A stretch of DNA of 64,000 bases from Phyto melanocephala (GCA_941918925.1 OW799234.1:81320997-81384996), one strand, 5' to 3'; numbered from the stretch's first letter, positions 46,090 through 58,790 are shown. Notes: a model not told the origin generated them from the letters alone. Program-made: numbers and translations.

Positions 46090-46338
46090 TCTGTGGCTTG
46101 GAGCTAAAAGGGCCAATGTCAAAATATTTACTTTTGAGAAAATTGGAATTGAACTTTAACTTTTATAAGTGCTTTCATAGTGACATTGGCCAGCATTTTA
46201 TTCATGAAGCTGTTCTGGGTTAAGTATGACTTTAGTTGTTTTACCATAATGAAATAGAGCAAGAAAACAAATCTAATGCAATTATTAACTCAAAAGAGCA
46301 AAAAAGTGGCATTGGCCCTTCTAGCTCCAAGCCACAGA
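46090..46338. mobile_element. MITE, 33-bp TIRs, TA target
   Basis: TIR TCTGTGGCTTGGAGCTA then (A/G)AAGGGCCAATG(T/C)CA at both ends with two mismatches. TA stands outside each end (46088-46089 and 46339-46340). 249 bp, no coding. TA target and size fit a Tc1/mariner-mobilised MITE, although the flanking ATAT makes the exact TSD ambiguous. Confidence 0.85.
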
Positions 46339-46340
46339 TA

Positions 46341-48464
46341 TTATTGTTAATTGAACAACAATCATCCAGTAGTTACTTATAAGATTTAAACTGAAACGTT
46401 TGTATTTAATTTTTTATTTTAAGTGTTGATTAGGTAATAAATCAAATTTATTTATATTTTAAATTTTAATTTATTTGTCGCACTTTTATGTTTTAACTAA
46501 TATTTAAATTATATATTTAAATAATATTTTAAATTCAGGCTCAAACATTCTTTCGTTTTTACAAAGAATTTTTATTGTGATAATTGAAAGTATAATTTGA
46601 AAAATTATGTTTTGCCAACATTAGCCGCTACGATTTCATCCCCAGCCCTCTTTGTTTACTGTTTTTTTTTTTTAGAAAATTACATTTTAATATTTATTAT
46701 TATTTTCTTTTCTATTATTTTGATTGCATTTGTATACTCATTCTACAATTCATTTTCGTTTATACACTTGTGCAGACTGAAATGTTCGAGAATACAAATG
46801 ATAAACTACTTACGTTAAAAAATCTTTTGTTTAAATAGTATTTGTTTTTGTTAAAAAAACAAGACCATACTCTGACATTAGGATTAGTAGACTGGCGCAG
46901 TTTTATAATTTATTTAATATATAATTTTTTTTTATTCTATATTATATCGTAAAATTTTTAACTTATTCTTTTGTTTTGTATCAATATTTTCGATATGCCT
47001 TAGTCCTAGAGGTTTCAAGTACTCGATTAGTACCTGTCTTAAAGAAATAAAAAAATATTTTTCACAGAGATATTGATACTTTTGATATGTTTTGGGACAA
47101 TTAAGATATTATGTGTGATATTCAATACTGCTATAAAATCTTTAGCAGGAGAAATGGCACTTAGACTGATGTGTTCTGAGTGAGCACTTTAAGCGAGATA
47201 CAACGCTATGTACACCACATACAGGATGTGTTATTGTTATGTGTTCGTTCAAAATATGATAGCATGATAGCGAAACTTTTTCCTTCAAAACAGATTGTGT
47301 ACTGGTTTGCAGCGCATTGTAGCTTCGCTTTAATGAAGCACTCTGACCTATAAGCCATATCATACAAATTTAATACTATTAATTATAAATAAAATAAATT
47401 GTTCCTGCAATAATCCTTATAATTTCTGTAACCTATACCGTATAGATACAAATCTATACAAAATATTATGACTTGATTTTAACTTAGATAATATTGCATA
47501 AAATACAACTTAAACTTAAATTGACTCCTTATATAGAAGCCCCTTTTATGTTCTGTAAATATAATTTTACTGTTAAGATCTTAAATATCCTTCTCGTTAT
47601 GCCCTGTCTTTGTCATGCAGACGACTTTAATACTTACATGAACACAAATAAGGTCATTTAGTTGTTTTGATACTTTTGTTGTTGGTGCTGTATGTATTGT
47701 TTTTGTTTGTGGTTGTTGTTTGTGGTGTTGTATGTAATAATCATTTAAACAGACCGCAAACACTTAAGATCTAAATTTTTTAGAATGATTTTGTAGTACT
47801 TTTAGGTGTCACTCTACATTATGCAGTTAAGCTAACAGAAATAATTAAAAACAGATTTCAAAATGTTTAATATATAAAACCATTTTTATAAATTGAATTG
47901 CTTGATTTTATTATTTCTTGGAATTATTCTAAAAGTAAATCTTTATGATCTCTCTGAGAAACCTAAAGTCAGACTAAACGATCTTCTAAAATAACTCAAG
48001 GCTACCGGTTGGATCTGGTACCATCCTCTTAGACAGAATCTAGCGAGTGATGTGGTCTTGTTACAACGCTATTACTTAGACACCAATTAAGTTTTTGTGT
48101 GTAGTAGTCTTGTAAACGTAGTTTTGTTTTTGTACTGGTATGTAAAATTTATAAAAAAAATTTTCGACTCCACACCAATTTTTTTATATCTCGTGACGTT
48201 TGTACGTTTCGATAAATAATACAAAATGCTCTATACAGTAGAGGTAGAGGTTAAATTTATATTTATTAGCTTCTTAACGAGACTTATATGGCGGAATATA
48301 TTCGCAAACCACACAAGGCATATTTTGATATTGTACACTCGAGTATCAAAATAAAAATATGCGGTGAGTATAAGTCGTGCAAAAAGGTAACCGAGCAAGC
48401 GACAGAAGTTATAAATAAATTAGGCTTTTGCATTAAAATTATCGAGTTTAATTTTTATTAAAAA
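46341..48464. other. AT-rich spacer, nothing recognised
   Basis: A 73-codon minus-strand frame at 47142-47363 is less AT-rich than its surroundings but has no motif I recognise. Another at 47581-47763 is low complexity. Confidence 0.35.
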
Positions 48465-49405
48465 CTAGAAAAGCCCGGCGCGCGTTGCTACGCCCCTTAA
48501 TGAATAAATATACATTCTGAATTTAAATTGAATATCAAGTGCAAAAAACTAAAAATTATAATTTTTTTTAATGGGCATTGCCCTGCCCACTTTTCTAATC
48601 ACGAAACTATATAGTCATGACAGCTTAATATGTGTGCAAAGTATTAGAAAAATCGGTGAAGTTCAAGTAGATGAAAATTATCATTTATTTCTTATGGGCG
48701 TGGCACTGCCCAATTTTCTAATCACGAAATTGTAAAGTCATGACAACTCAATATGTGTGCAAAGTTTCACAAAAATCGGTCCAGAGCAAGTACCGCAAAA
48801 TTATATATTTTTTTATGGTCGTGGCCCTGCCCACTTTTCAAATCAAGAAATTGTATAACCATGAGACTTCAATATGTGTGTGAAAGGTTTTAGAAAAATC
48901 GGTGAAGATTAAGTAGCTGAAAATTATAACTTTTTTCTATGGGCGTGGCATTGCCTACATTTCTAATCACGGGATCATAAAGTCATAATAGCTCAGTATG
49001 TGTGCACAGTTTCAGAAAAATCAATCCAGTGGAATTACCTTAAAATTATATCTTTTTTTATGGGCGTGGCCCTGCCCACTTTTCTAATCACGAGATTATA
49101 AAGTCATAACAGCTCAATATGTGTGCAAAGTTTCAGAAAAATCAGTCCAGTGCAAGTACCTCAAAGTTAAAATTTCTTATGGGCGTGGCTCCGCCCACTT
49201 TTCTGAACACGAAATTATTTAGTCATGAGAGCTCGATATGTGTGCAAAGTTTCAGAAAAATCGGTCATGTGCAAGTAGCTTAAAATGATAACTAATTTTT
49301 TATGGGCGTGGAACAGCCCACTTTTTTCCACCCATAAACACTCCCTGGTATGTGTACAACAACTTACTAAAGTTTGAGCCTGATCGGTTTTACAGTTTCA
49401 GTGAA
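48465..49405 (-). mobile_element. Non-autonomous Helitron, copy 3, 5'-incomplete
   Basis: The 3' end (minus strand) is intact: GGGGCGTAGCAACGCGCG, then CCGGGCTTTTCTAG before host T, a canonical Helitron terminus. There are about seven direct repeats of about 120-135 bp (GGGCGTGGC..CCCACTTTTCTAATCACG..). On the right it reaches the ACACTCCCTGG / GTTTGAGCCTGATCGG region found near the 5' end of copy 2, but the TCTATATATATA start is missing. Confidence 0.85.
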
Positions 49406-50723
49406 AGTCATGATTTATATTTGTAATGTTCTTAAGCCCTTATTTCTTCTTTAGCATAAGGGGCGTAATTATGTTCTTACCATGAGCACTAACTAACTGC
49501 AAAAATAAGCAACAAACAAGGAAATTTTAAATATTAGAGAAATTACTTTTTAAATAATTTTTATACTCTTTTTACTGCTGAATTTATTTAAATTTTTACA
49601 TGTCCTTTAATTGTTGTGTTCTAAAGTCACAGCTTTTGCACTACTGTAACTTACTTACATATATGCTCCATACACTCACTTGTACGCTCAAACCCCAACT
49701 CATAATGAAACATTTCTTGTAGAGGTATTGCCATATAATGTAATGAACATGGACTTTATGTGACAACTAAAACACTGAATGATATTAACAAATAAAGCAA
49801 ACAATAAATGTTTTGTATTAATGTGTAGGATTTTTGTTTTTAGATTTAACAAAAACTGACATTTGTCCAAAATATATCAACAATAAAACAACAACGACAT
49901 TTTAACTGTCGTACTAAAGAAGAATAAATCACACACGTATTAGGGAAGAAATGATAGAGGGATAGATAAAGAACAAAATACACACGAATAAAACCCTGAA
50001 GATTAATGAGCAATTTAATGAATATTGATTTCTGAAAAATTGAAATCACCATTCGTTACGGTTATTAAATGTTAAACAAAAATTGATTATAATTGAATTT
50101 GAGCATCTGATATGAGAGAGAACAACAAAAGCAAGAACCTCACATACAGATATGCTTCACATTGTTAATCAATACTATATCGTAATGAAAAATTAAAAAA
50201 GAACCAATCAAAACTTGAAAAAAATATTGTTAAATGCATAATTACTTTCGATAAACCACAATAATGTTGATAATACACAGTAACGACTGCTAAAAAAAAG
50301 TTATTTTCAGTCTGTTGAATTTTTACAAATAAAGTTGATATTTTTGAAACATATTTTGATGTGCTAAATCCAAATCGACTAAAAACTTAATTTAAATTTT
50401 TAAGAAATTGCTTTTCAGTTGACGCTATGTATGTACATTGGTGTATATATTTGTTATTTTGGAAAAATTTTTGTTTGAGTTCTTTTTAGTATTTCTACTT
50501 TTCTCTATCAAAAATACTTAATTGGTATTGTTTTAGCAATTTGATGGAAAAATATCAAGTTACGTTTTATGATTTTGCTTACTGTTAGGAATATTTTGTT
50601 TTGTAAGAATTTTTAAATTATTTAATTTACTTACTTAAGATGGAATTCTTGGCAACCTTATATAAGTAAATGCTGTATAACGTTTATTTTTGAATTTTCA
50701 GTACTTAAAAATAATTGTATTAA
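49406..50723. other. AT-rich spacer, nothing recognised
   Basis: No feature supported. A possible mariner TIR (AAAGGGTGGTTTAAAC) begins near 50724. Confidence 0.35.
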
Positions 50724-51310
50724 AGGGTGGTTTAAACATAATGCATGATGTTAATTGTGATGCACAACCTAACGTCATGTTTTTTTTCACAACTTAATTT
50801 GACATTCTTTTTATTTCTCAGTGTCTGACAAATGCAACAATGAAGAGGTATACAACTCAGCTGTACTTGTTTCAGCCTTTTTAAAATATGGGTTTTTAAA
50901 TTGAAATGCATTTCGTTGAACCGACAGAAGTGAATGGTGACTTAATAAAGAAAATTATTTAATATTTAAATTTTAATCAGGCTTAAGTTCATATTAACAT
51001 TATTTATTGTTACAAAGAATAACTACTTTAGTTTTACTTTTTCATATATTTTTACTACAATGATTTAGATTGAAATTTTTACCAAACAGCAACCCTTTTA
51101 CTTTTGTTTGCTATTATCTTTGATTTTAAAATTATCTTTAACGACAATGCACACTTGCATCCAGTGGATTCGTAAGGAAGCAGAATTGCCGTATTTAGGC
51201 AAATGAGAATTCAAGAGTGGTTGTTGAAAAGACGATGCATCCACACAGAGTAACTGTTTGGTGCGGTTTTTGAGCTGGCGGCACCATCGGGCCAAGCAGT
51301 TACCGTGAAT

Positions 51311-52123
51311 TATTACTTTCTTAAGGAAACGAATAGCGAAGTTCTGATTCATATCTTTACTAATCAGTGATTAAGACATTGAGAAAGAAGAAAGTTGAAT
51401 CCCGGAACGTTTTGCAATGAAAGAGCGAAATAAACTCATATGCAAATTGTGAACATCAGGAGATAATATGGATATCAAGCCATCACGGGCTAATCGGAAA
51501 CAGGACAGCCGACAAATTGTCCAATATGGGAGCTCTTCTGAGTACTATAACTTTGAAGAACGCTAAACCCCTTAAGTGATTCAAGGATGAACTTTAATGT
51601 TGGGCGACGGAGAAACATGCCAGAAAGTGGCAAGGCAATGATATCGGTAAAGTGACATAAATACTGTTCACCGCAACTCTTGGGAAATCAAAGGAAATTT
51701 TGAGATTAGGTAGACCAACACTTAGGAGACTAACCAGTGTGATCACAGGTCATACGGAGTTGAGAACCCATCTAGCTCGCATGAAGTTGTCTGAGGAAAC
51801 GTCTTGTAGAGCATGCGAGGAAGAGGAAGAGACTTTGATACACTATCTCTCTTATTGTCCTGCGTTTGGGCATATTAGAAGCGAGAATTTTACAGTGGAT
51901 ACTATGCCAAATTTGGAGTACCTGGGGAACTCGAACTGGAAATCCATAAGGAGGAGACTAAGTTTTTGGGCTAGTTCGATATTTATTGGAAAATTTTGAT
52001 TATGGTTTTTGTTCGGGAATTCCGTTTCCCACATGGAGTGCACAACATGCCAACTGGGCATAAGTTTATATCTGTCATAGGTTTGGGCTTTTAATGCCCC
52101 TCCTTTTCAACCTAACCTTACCT
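51311..52123 (+). mobile_element. 5'-truncated I-like LINE, youngest copy
   Basis: Begins within RNase H (IFTNQ near 51350, GHHGLIGNRTADKLSNMGAL near 51480) and continues to the C-terminal segment: GRPTLRRLTSVITGHTELRT, CRACEEEEET, HYLSYCPAFGHIRSENF, then MPNLEYLGNSNW. From 51667 to the stop after FIGKF it is open (51700-51999 and upstream). The 3' UTR ends CCTTTTCAACCTAACCTTACC. ACCGTGAAT is repeated at both sides (51302-51310 and 52124-52132), a 9-bp TSD. The C..C..H..C cluster is typical of Jockey/I/R1 ORF2 ends. Confidence 0.88.
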
Positions 52124-52200
52124 ACCGTGAATGGTGGTGCTATTGGGAGATGAAAACGGAATTATTGTGGCCAGAAATTAAAGATATGAACCTCGACGAT

Positions 52201-54159
52201 GCACAGAGGAGTATTTGGCCTGAAAAGCTGGCCAAAATTATTAAACGTGTTTTTTGATTTCAAAGTTCTAGTTTTTTTGATAGTTTTAGGTGTAATATTT
52301 TATTACATATCTAGTGGCAGATTTTGAAAATATTACACTACGCAACAAAAGTACACTGCGCAAAAAAAAATTTTTTTGTCTCTGCTAGAAATAAAATTAT
52401 GTGGACTATATTGATTTTGATTCCCTTAATTCAAATCTGTTTTCCGTTTTTCTCTAGAACGTAAGGATTTTCTATTAAAGTCGTGGCATATTTCACTCTC
52501 TAAATCCTTGATTTGCCTAATATATTTTGTCATAAATTCAAAACGGATTCTCTGATTTTAACAGCAAGAGGATCAGATGCAGAAGATGCAAATTCTGCTT
52601 AAACTAACCAAACACATTTCTTTTCTATCTATTACTATTTCGGAGTTATTAAAAATGTAATGGCGAAAAAAAAATTTTTTTTCTGCAAAATTCGTCAAAT
52701 TTTTTGTTTTCAAAATACCATAAAAAACATTTAAGAACCAAAAGTTTAAATTTTTTAGATTTTTCCAATTCCTAAGGAATAAAAGACGTTATAAATAGTA
52801 AAACTCAATTAACAAATTTAAAGGTTTAAACTCATTCTTAACAGACTGTATGTACATGCACACATATGATTTACGGTCTAATTAAAAAAAATATTTTTTT
52901 TGAAAATTGCAAGGCTCTTATGAAACAGCATTTTTTTTTATGAAAAAAGGCTTTATTATATTTATTTTATATTATTTAATACTTAATATACGGAAAAGGT
53001 AAAATAATAAAAATTCCTTAATAATTATTATGTCGTATGTATATCCTTATTAGATGCATTATCGGTGTCAGGAAGAAGAAGTGTGATGGTTTCTGATGAA
53101 AAAGATTTTTTATTAATCCGTTCTCTTTGCGTACTGCAGCTTATAAAAGGGTCACTGCTCAGAAATAACCTATTCCAGACATCACGATTTGTATCGCTTT
53201 TGCTGAATTTCCTCGAATAATTCGTACGATATAATCGTAAGCGCTTATTTCTGGCCTCGGCAGCTTCTTCTTTTTTTTTATTTATCTGAATTTATTTTTT
53301 GGAAAATTATTTTTGTGATTAATGCTCTTAATAATTATTTTTATTAGGTACGTATATTTATTTTTTTAACATAAATATAATGTTTTGTAGAGCAGGTATA
53401 TAAAAATATCCTTTATGGGGATGCGTGGGACATTCCCTCATAACTATTATCGATAATAAAGAATTTTTCAAATTTATAATTTTAGACAGGTATTAACATT
53501 GTGAATTGTTAAAAGTGATGTGAGTAACAGTTAAAATCAATAATTAAAAATACATAAAAGTTTATGACGATATAAATGTATCAGAAAAAGTGCCTGATGA
53601 GCAAAAATGGAAGGAAATGTGAAAATTTAAAAAAATCGGCAAAAATAATGGCGCAAACTTGCGCAAATTTTTTTTTGTTTCTAAAATTAGAGATTCCAAA
53701 TTTTATTCTGGTATCAGACATAATTCGTAGAGATGCTAACCTCACTTTCAAAAACCTCTTCTCTTTCTTTTTTTGTATAATTTTTTTTTAGCTTTTGAAC
53801 GAATTGTTTCAACATGAATATTCAACATATTTCAATTTTTTTTTACTTTTTTAAATAACTTTTGATCAAACCTTTTAGCGAAAAAAAAACTTATTGTTAA
53901 ACCTTTATTCGTTTAGCCGTAAAAAAATATCATTAAAACATCCAGAAACCGAAAAAAACATTTAAATCTCATATAATTTTCTTCACTTTCTTGACTTTAG
54001 CAGGGTCTCAGAGCTACAAATCGCAACTAAAGGTCTTAAAAATGTAGAATAAAATGTAAAATATTGTTGTCTGTCGAGCTGCGTACTTAGTTCTTAAGAT
54101 TTCTTAAAATTTAGTTTTGCCTTTTTGGCCAGCTTTTCAGGTCAAATACTCCTCTGTGC
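52201..54159 (-). mobile_element. TIR element, family E copy 2 (1.96 kb, 3-bp TSD)
   Basis: Same TIRs as copy 1 (GCACAGAGGAGTATTTGG.., complement at 54159). GAT stands on both sides (52198-52200 and 54160-54162). Outside, the mariner reading NLDD|VWLQH is restored, which independently proves both boundaries. It aligns with copy 1 along nearly its whole length with small indels. It contains the better-preserved coding trace. Confidence 0.92.
53080..53277 (-). pseudogene. Transposase-like C-terminus in family E copy 2
   Basis: Minus-strand frame of about 60 codons: EEAAEARNKRLRLYRTNYSR, KFSKSDTNRDVWNRLFLSSD, PFIS, then a basic tail ending INKKS before a one-base slip. Downstream in the other frame SSETITLLLPDTD continues to about 53050. 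The pattern (E.ARNK..R.YR....RK.S...TN.D...RL..SSDP.IS) is the C-terminal signature of a repeated uncharacterised arthropod protein family as I recall it. No DDE residues can be assigned. The two copies agree, so this was coding in the parent. Confidence 0.55.
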
Positions 54160-54350
54160 GATGTGTGGTTGCAACACACTAGCCACACATCCAACAAAAC
54201 AAAGGTTCTTTTGAGCGGGAAATTTAATGGCCGCGTTATGTGATTTCACACCGTTAAACTTCTTTCTTTGAATATATATCAAATAGCAAGTGTACGTCAA
54301 TGAGTTAAGAACAAGCTTATTGCCGATATTTTGTTTTACGCATAACTGCC

Positions 54351-56273
54351 ACTGATCCTTATATCATAACAAAAACAAACTTAAGTTAATTCTCTGAAAA
54401 CTTCTTGTTTTCTTTACCCTGTAAAGATTACCCTGTATATTTTTAAAGTATTATGCAAATCCCAGAAAAAGTATACCAACCAAAATATTTAAAATTAATC
54501 ACTTAAGTATTAAAACACTAGTCTACAATATAAATAAAAATAAAAATTTTTAAATATTTAGTAGAAGAAGAACTTTCAACAAAGCTTAAATAACGTTTAA
54601 AAATTACTGAAAACATTAGGTAATTTTCATATTCTATAAATTTTTGTAATAACTATAAAAGAAAATAAAAGTATATGTATACATATACTTATATATGTAT
54701 ATACTTACGTTTATTTACACACTCTTGATAGAAACCTGAAGTCACAGTTAAGCAAGAAAATTTTTACTTGCAAAAATATATCTTTTGCATTGAAAGAAAT
54801 ACAGTAACAGTTGCATAGTGTGATCTTAGGTAAAATCAAAAGCGACGAATCTGTAAACAAAACATGCAGTGTCATGCATATGTCACTCGATGTTATAGCC
54901 GTTGGTGTAATATCAAAAACAAAATTCAGCTCTCAATTTGTAAATGTTAAATCAAATATAGTCATATTTTTTAAAGTTTAATTATTAATTAAAAATATTT
55001 ATTAATTTATTTATTACAGACATAAATTAGATTCAGCTTAAAATTAAAGTTAACGAATTTTGAAATAAATTTAAAAAAAACGTTAACACAGCCTAAAAGA
55101 AAATGTCAATGATATTTTGTGATTTTATATATTATTACTTTGTTATTTATTCTGTTACATTCATCCTTATATACTTTGTTTTTTTGGTGATAAATTACTA
55201 CCATCATATACAAACATATGATTCTTCTACAAAACGCTCTTACTACTTACTTAGCACTTTATAACTAAATATTGTTCAAATATGTATATCCATAATCATA
55301 ATTATGTTAAATAATTTCTATAATATTTGCATAAGAATACATCTGGAGAATGAAAAAAAAGATAGAGAAAAAAGGAGAAAAAATTAAATAAATAAATATA
55401 CAAAAAAAAAAAAATAATAATAATAACTATAGCAATAGTAATTACTATCATAAAGAATATTGTACATAAATGAAAAATAAAAACAAATAAAAAATTAAAA
55501 TTAAAAATTAAAAATAATAATTTATCAAGTTTAAAGTTTAAAGTTCTTGTTCGCTCTTTATTACAAATTGTTCACAATACGAGTATAATTAAATTAAGAA
55601 AAAAAAACAAGAAAATAATAAATAAAAAATCTCTTGTATTTACCCTCAAGGGATTTCCATTGAATAATTAATTAACCATGGTTTTACACAGCTCTAGACA
55701 TGCATGAATATAATTTGTTTTGCTCACATTAGTTTTAACCATAATTTGTGGTTCATAATTTTCTCTTTTTCCACATTCTACGCTATGGTCATTAGCTTAC
55801 TATAAATAAAAAACAAAAATCCTTAAATATGTGTGTTCTGTATTGACTTTAATTTCACTTGTGTATCAAGCTCGCTGTGTATATGCATGTGTGTTTGTAG
55901 GTTTTGAAAATAATTAAGTAACTGGGCTTTACAATCAATAAAAATTTTAACTTAATCATCATATATTTTTTTTAATTAAAATAATAATTTTCTTTTATTA
56001 CAACTGTCTATCTTTGTATAAGTGTTAGTATTTATTATGTTCTATTATATTTGTATATGTTTATATGTATATTAGTAAGTCTGTGTGTGTGTGGGTGTTT
56101 GTTGTTTTTTACTATAAATTTAAAAATAATTAAATATTAATTGTTACTATTTATAGCATAATGCCAAAGAAAGTTAAAAATTTGAGCAAACTGTACAATT
56201 TATACAAAAATCTATAACGTTCCAAATGTACGAAATTAAAATCTGCTTTGACATATTCCGCTTCCGGTTCGAT
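54351..56273 (-). other. AT-rich region downstream of Netrin, probably including its 3' UTR
   Basis: Follows the Netrin stop codon in transcript direction. Several AATAAA hexamers occur on the minus strand (TTTATT on the plus), but no single polyA site can be chosen. A TATATGTATACATATA palindrome lies near 54675. Confidence 0.4.
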
Positions 56274-56415
56274 TCAACTGCATTTACGCGCTCGTCGTTG
56301 AAAACGTTTCATACGCAGCGACCACTCATCTTTCCACTCTAAAACAACCGAACTTGGACCGATGGCCAAGTAGCCAGGTGCCGCTTCAGAGTCACGTCCC
56401 AAAATTAAATAAGAT
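56274..56415 (-). CDS. Netrin, last coding exon (end of NTR domain)
   Basis: Minus-strand reading after a polypyrimidine tract and CAG: (K)SYLILGRDSEAAPGYLAIG, PSSVVLEWKDEWSLRMKRFQ, RRARKCS, stop at 56274-56276. Netrins are secreted laminin-related guidance cues that bind Frazzled/DCC and Unc5 in the extracellular space. This piece is the C-terminal NTR (netrin-like) module: the YL.LG strand, the EWKDEW motif and a basic Cys-containing tail are all present. The 142-nt exon begins in phase 2 and joins the exon at 63084 to give NKSYL. No stop or frameshift. Flies have NetA and NetB and I cannot tell which this is. Confidence 0.93.
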
Positions 56416-57328
56416 CTGAAAAAAAAAAAAAAAAAAACATAGAGACTAAGTATTTTTAAAACTTATTGAGCTCGATTATTATTTTTATTTATTTTTTTAT
56501 TTTTTTATTGATAACACTGCTCTGCAGCAAAATCCTCCATTTAATAAAACTATGTGGACTATATGGATTTTGACGCGCTGAACTCAAATCCGTTGTCAGT
56601 TTTTTTCCATCAGATCTGGAATTTTTTTTTGGGCGTGGCAAATTTTTCCCCCTAAATTAGCCAGGTACGGACACATATTTCCTCCTAACACGAGAACCAG
56701 TCATCCGATTTTCAAAAATAAAACACCAAAAAATGTGTAACAAAATTGTATTTATTTTAGTGGAATACAATTTTTCTCTATCTCTTATCGTTTTGGAGTT
56801 ATTTAGAAATTAATGGAGAAAAAACAATTTTTTTGTGCAAAATTCGTAATATTTTTCAAATTAAAAATGGAATTAAAAAAAATATAACTCAAATATTCAA
56901 CATTTTAAACTTTTTTCTGAGAGCAACTTATCTTGGAAATAAAGGAAGCCATTAACCATAAAAATCGGTTAAAAAATGTATATTTTATTGTCAATTTACC
57001 GCCGGTACCCGATATTGTAATGCAACCAGCCTAACATATGATATATGTAACATTTAGTTAGGTGATCAGGTAATGGAACTAAAGTGCAACTGTATTTTGA
57101 ATAGTTCTTGGAATTAATATTTATAACAGTATTTTTAAATTAAGAACATTAGGGTAGATTCTGGTATTTATTGTATATATAGAAGCTAATGGGCAATAAG
57201 TAAGTCACTTTTAATTTGAATATCGTGCGGTTAAAATCGGCAACAGTAAATAGATCTTATAGTGTACTTTGTTATTGTGTAAAGAAATAAAGTAATTAAA
57301 GAATCCACAAACGCTTTCATATTACAAA

Positions 57329-58677
57329 ATGTCAAGGATTTGTAACAAATCTCTAAATTTATTTTGTTACGTATGTGGCGATCTAACTTTAAGTTCTCAA
57401 CGGGAGACAATATCTTCCAAGCTTAAAGATGCTTATTGCCGTTAGTTTGGGTTTCCTATCGATGATAGAGATAAAAAATGGCTGCCGAAAATATGTTGTA
57501 GTAGCTGTGGTAAGTCTTTAAGAGGTTGGTTAAAAGGAAGTCATAAGTCTTTATGAAGCCGTTTATGAAGCCAGCGATTTGGAGTAAACCACAAAATAAT
57601 CAAAATGATTGTTACTTTTGCCATACTAAAACACGTGGGTTTACGAAAAAAACAAAAAATAAAGTTATATATTCATAAAAAAATGTAAATATAAATGCGT
57701 CAAACGACCAGTTTTCCAGTTTACAAGTAAATTTTTACCTCCATTGCCTCCTACAGACGATGAAGAAGATGGGCTTTCTGCAGCAGCTGAATCCACTTAC
57801 GCCAGCATGGGTGTTTCTTCGCATTCATTTGGAAGTCCAATGAGTACACCTTATTTTCCGAATTAAACTGATATGAATAACTTAGTCTGTAAATCAAGGC
57901 TTTAAAAAAATCAAGTCCGAGCTTCTTGCATCCCAATGATAAGAATGGAGTTTGGTGCAAACGGACGTTAACGTCTCTTACTTTCGAAATAAAGAACAAC
58001 CTTTTTTGAGTTATTTCAGCAAAGAGGAAGGTTTGATATTTTGCGATAATGCTGATGGACTTTTTCGACAACTGTGTTTCAGTCATAAATTTCAGGATTG
58101 GCGGCTTGTTATTGATTCATTCAAGACAAGTTTGAAAGCCGTTTTACTTCACAATGGTAACAAATTTCCATTGGCCCCACTCGCGTATGCAAGAAATATG
58201 AAAGAAAACTATTGTAACATGAAGATGATACTACAAAAAATTTAATATTCAGATTACTCATGGAATTTGCAGATTTAAAATTCGTAGCAATGTTAAATGG
58301 ATTGAAAAGTGGATATACTAAGTTTTATTGCTTCTTATGTGAATGGGATAGCCACGCGAAAGAAAAACACTACAATGTTAAAATTTGGCCGAAAAGAGTA
58401 AATTTTATTCCAGGAGAAAAAAATGTAGCAGAAGAGCCTTTAAATCAAAAGAAACAAATTCTTCTCTTCATGTAAAGCTAGGCCTAATAAAAAATTTTGT
58501 CAAAGCAATGAACAAGGATGGTGAAGCCTTTCTATACATTAAGAGCAAATTTCCTAGAATCAGAGATGCTAAAGTAAAAGAAGGCATACTTGTAGGTCCA
58601 CAAATACGACAGCTTATGAAGTACGAGGTTTTCAGAACGAAATTGAATGATGTGGACAAAAGGGCATGGGCAGCTTA
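57329..58677 (+). pseudogene. Transposase-like gene of family F (frameshifted)
   Basis: Starts MSRICNKSLNLFCYVCGDL. A CxxC (CYVCG) pairs with ICCSSCGKSL about 45 residues later, a zinc-finger-like N-terminus, followed by CYFCHTKTRG. A Pro/acidic linker (PPLPPTDDEEDG) is followed by FRNKEQPFLSYFSKEEGLIF, WRLVIDSFKTSLKAVLLHNG, NKFPLAPLAY, DLKFVAMLNGLKSGYTKFYC, FLCEWDSHAKEKHYNV, then KLGLIKNFVKAMNKDGEAF, DAKVKEGILVGPQIR, ending KRAWAA stop. This matches, motif for motif, a large uncharacterised repeated family in arthropods that normally continues past the AW; the C-terminal part is missing here. About four to six stops or shifts. The extra Cys pairs look like structural zinc sites. Confidence 0.7.
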
Positions 58678-58790
58678 AGCTACTTTTTTATTTTAACAAT
58701 GTTTCCTAAATAAAAATTAATAATTATTAACAACATTTTTGTGTTATTTAAAGTAAAATAGCCTGTAAATATTTTAATTTTTATTGCAAT

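Larger units (their letters stand above)
50841..54350 (+). pseudogene. Mariner transposase remnant broken by two nested insertions
   Basis: MKRYTTQ at 50851 (N-terminus), then a large deletion. 51160-51301 gives SGFVRKQNCRI, MHPHRVTVWCGF and GGTIGP. After the LINE insertion, 52124-52200 gives ITVNGGAIGR-like sequence then LLWPEI and NLDD. After the family E insertion, 54160-54350 gives VWLQH, SNKTKVLLSGKFNGRVM and decayed C-terminal sequence. Ignoring the two insertions, the order matches a DUF4817-type mariner transposase with the QQDGA Asp deleted. This records a clear order: mariner first, LINE and E later. Confidence 0.85.

Noticed and set aside
47142..47363. 73-codon minus-strand frame as a host exon
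   Set aside because: No recognisable motif and no paired splice neighbours.
57751..58086. 111-codon minus-strand frame
   Set aside because: Antisense of the family F transposase-like gene, where the plus strand has family motifs.
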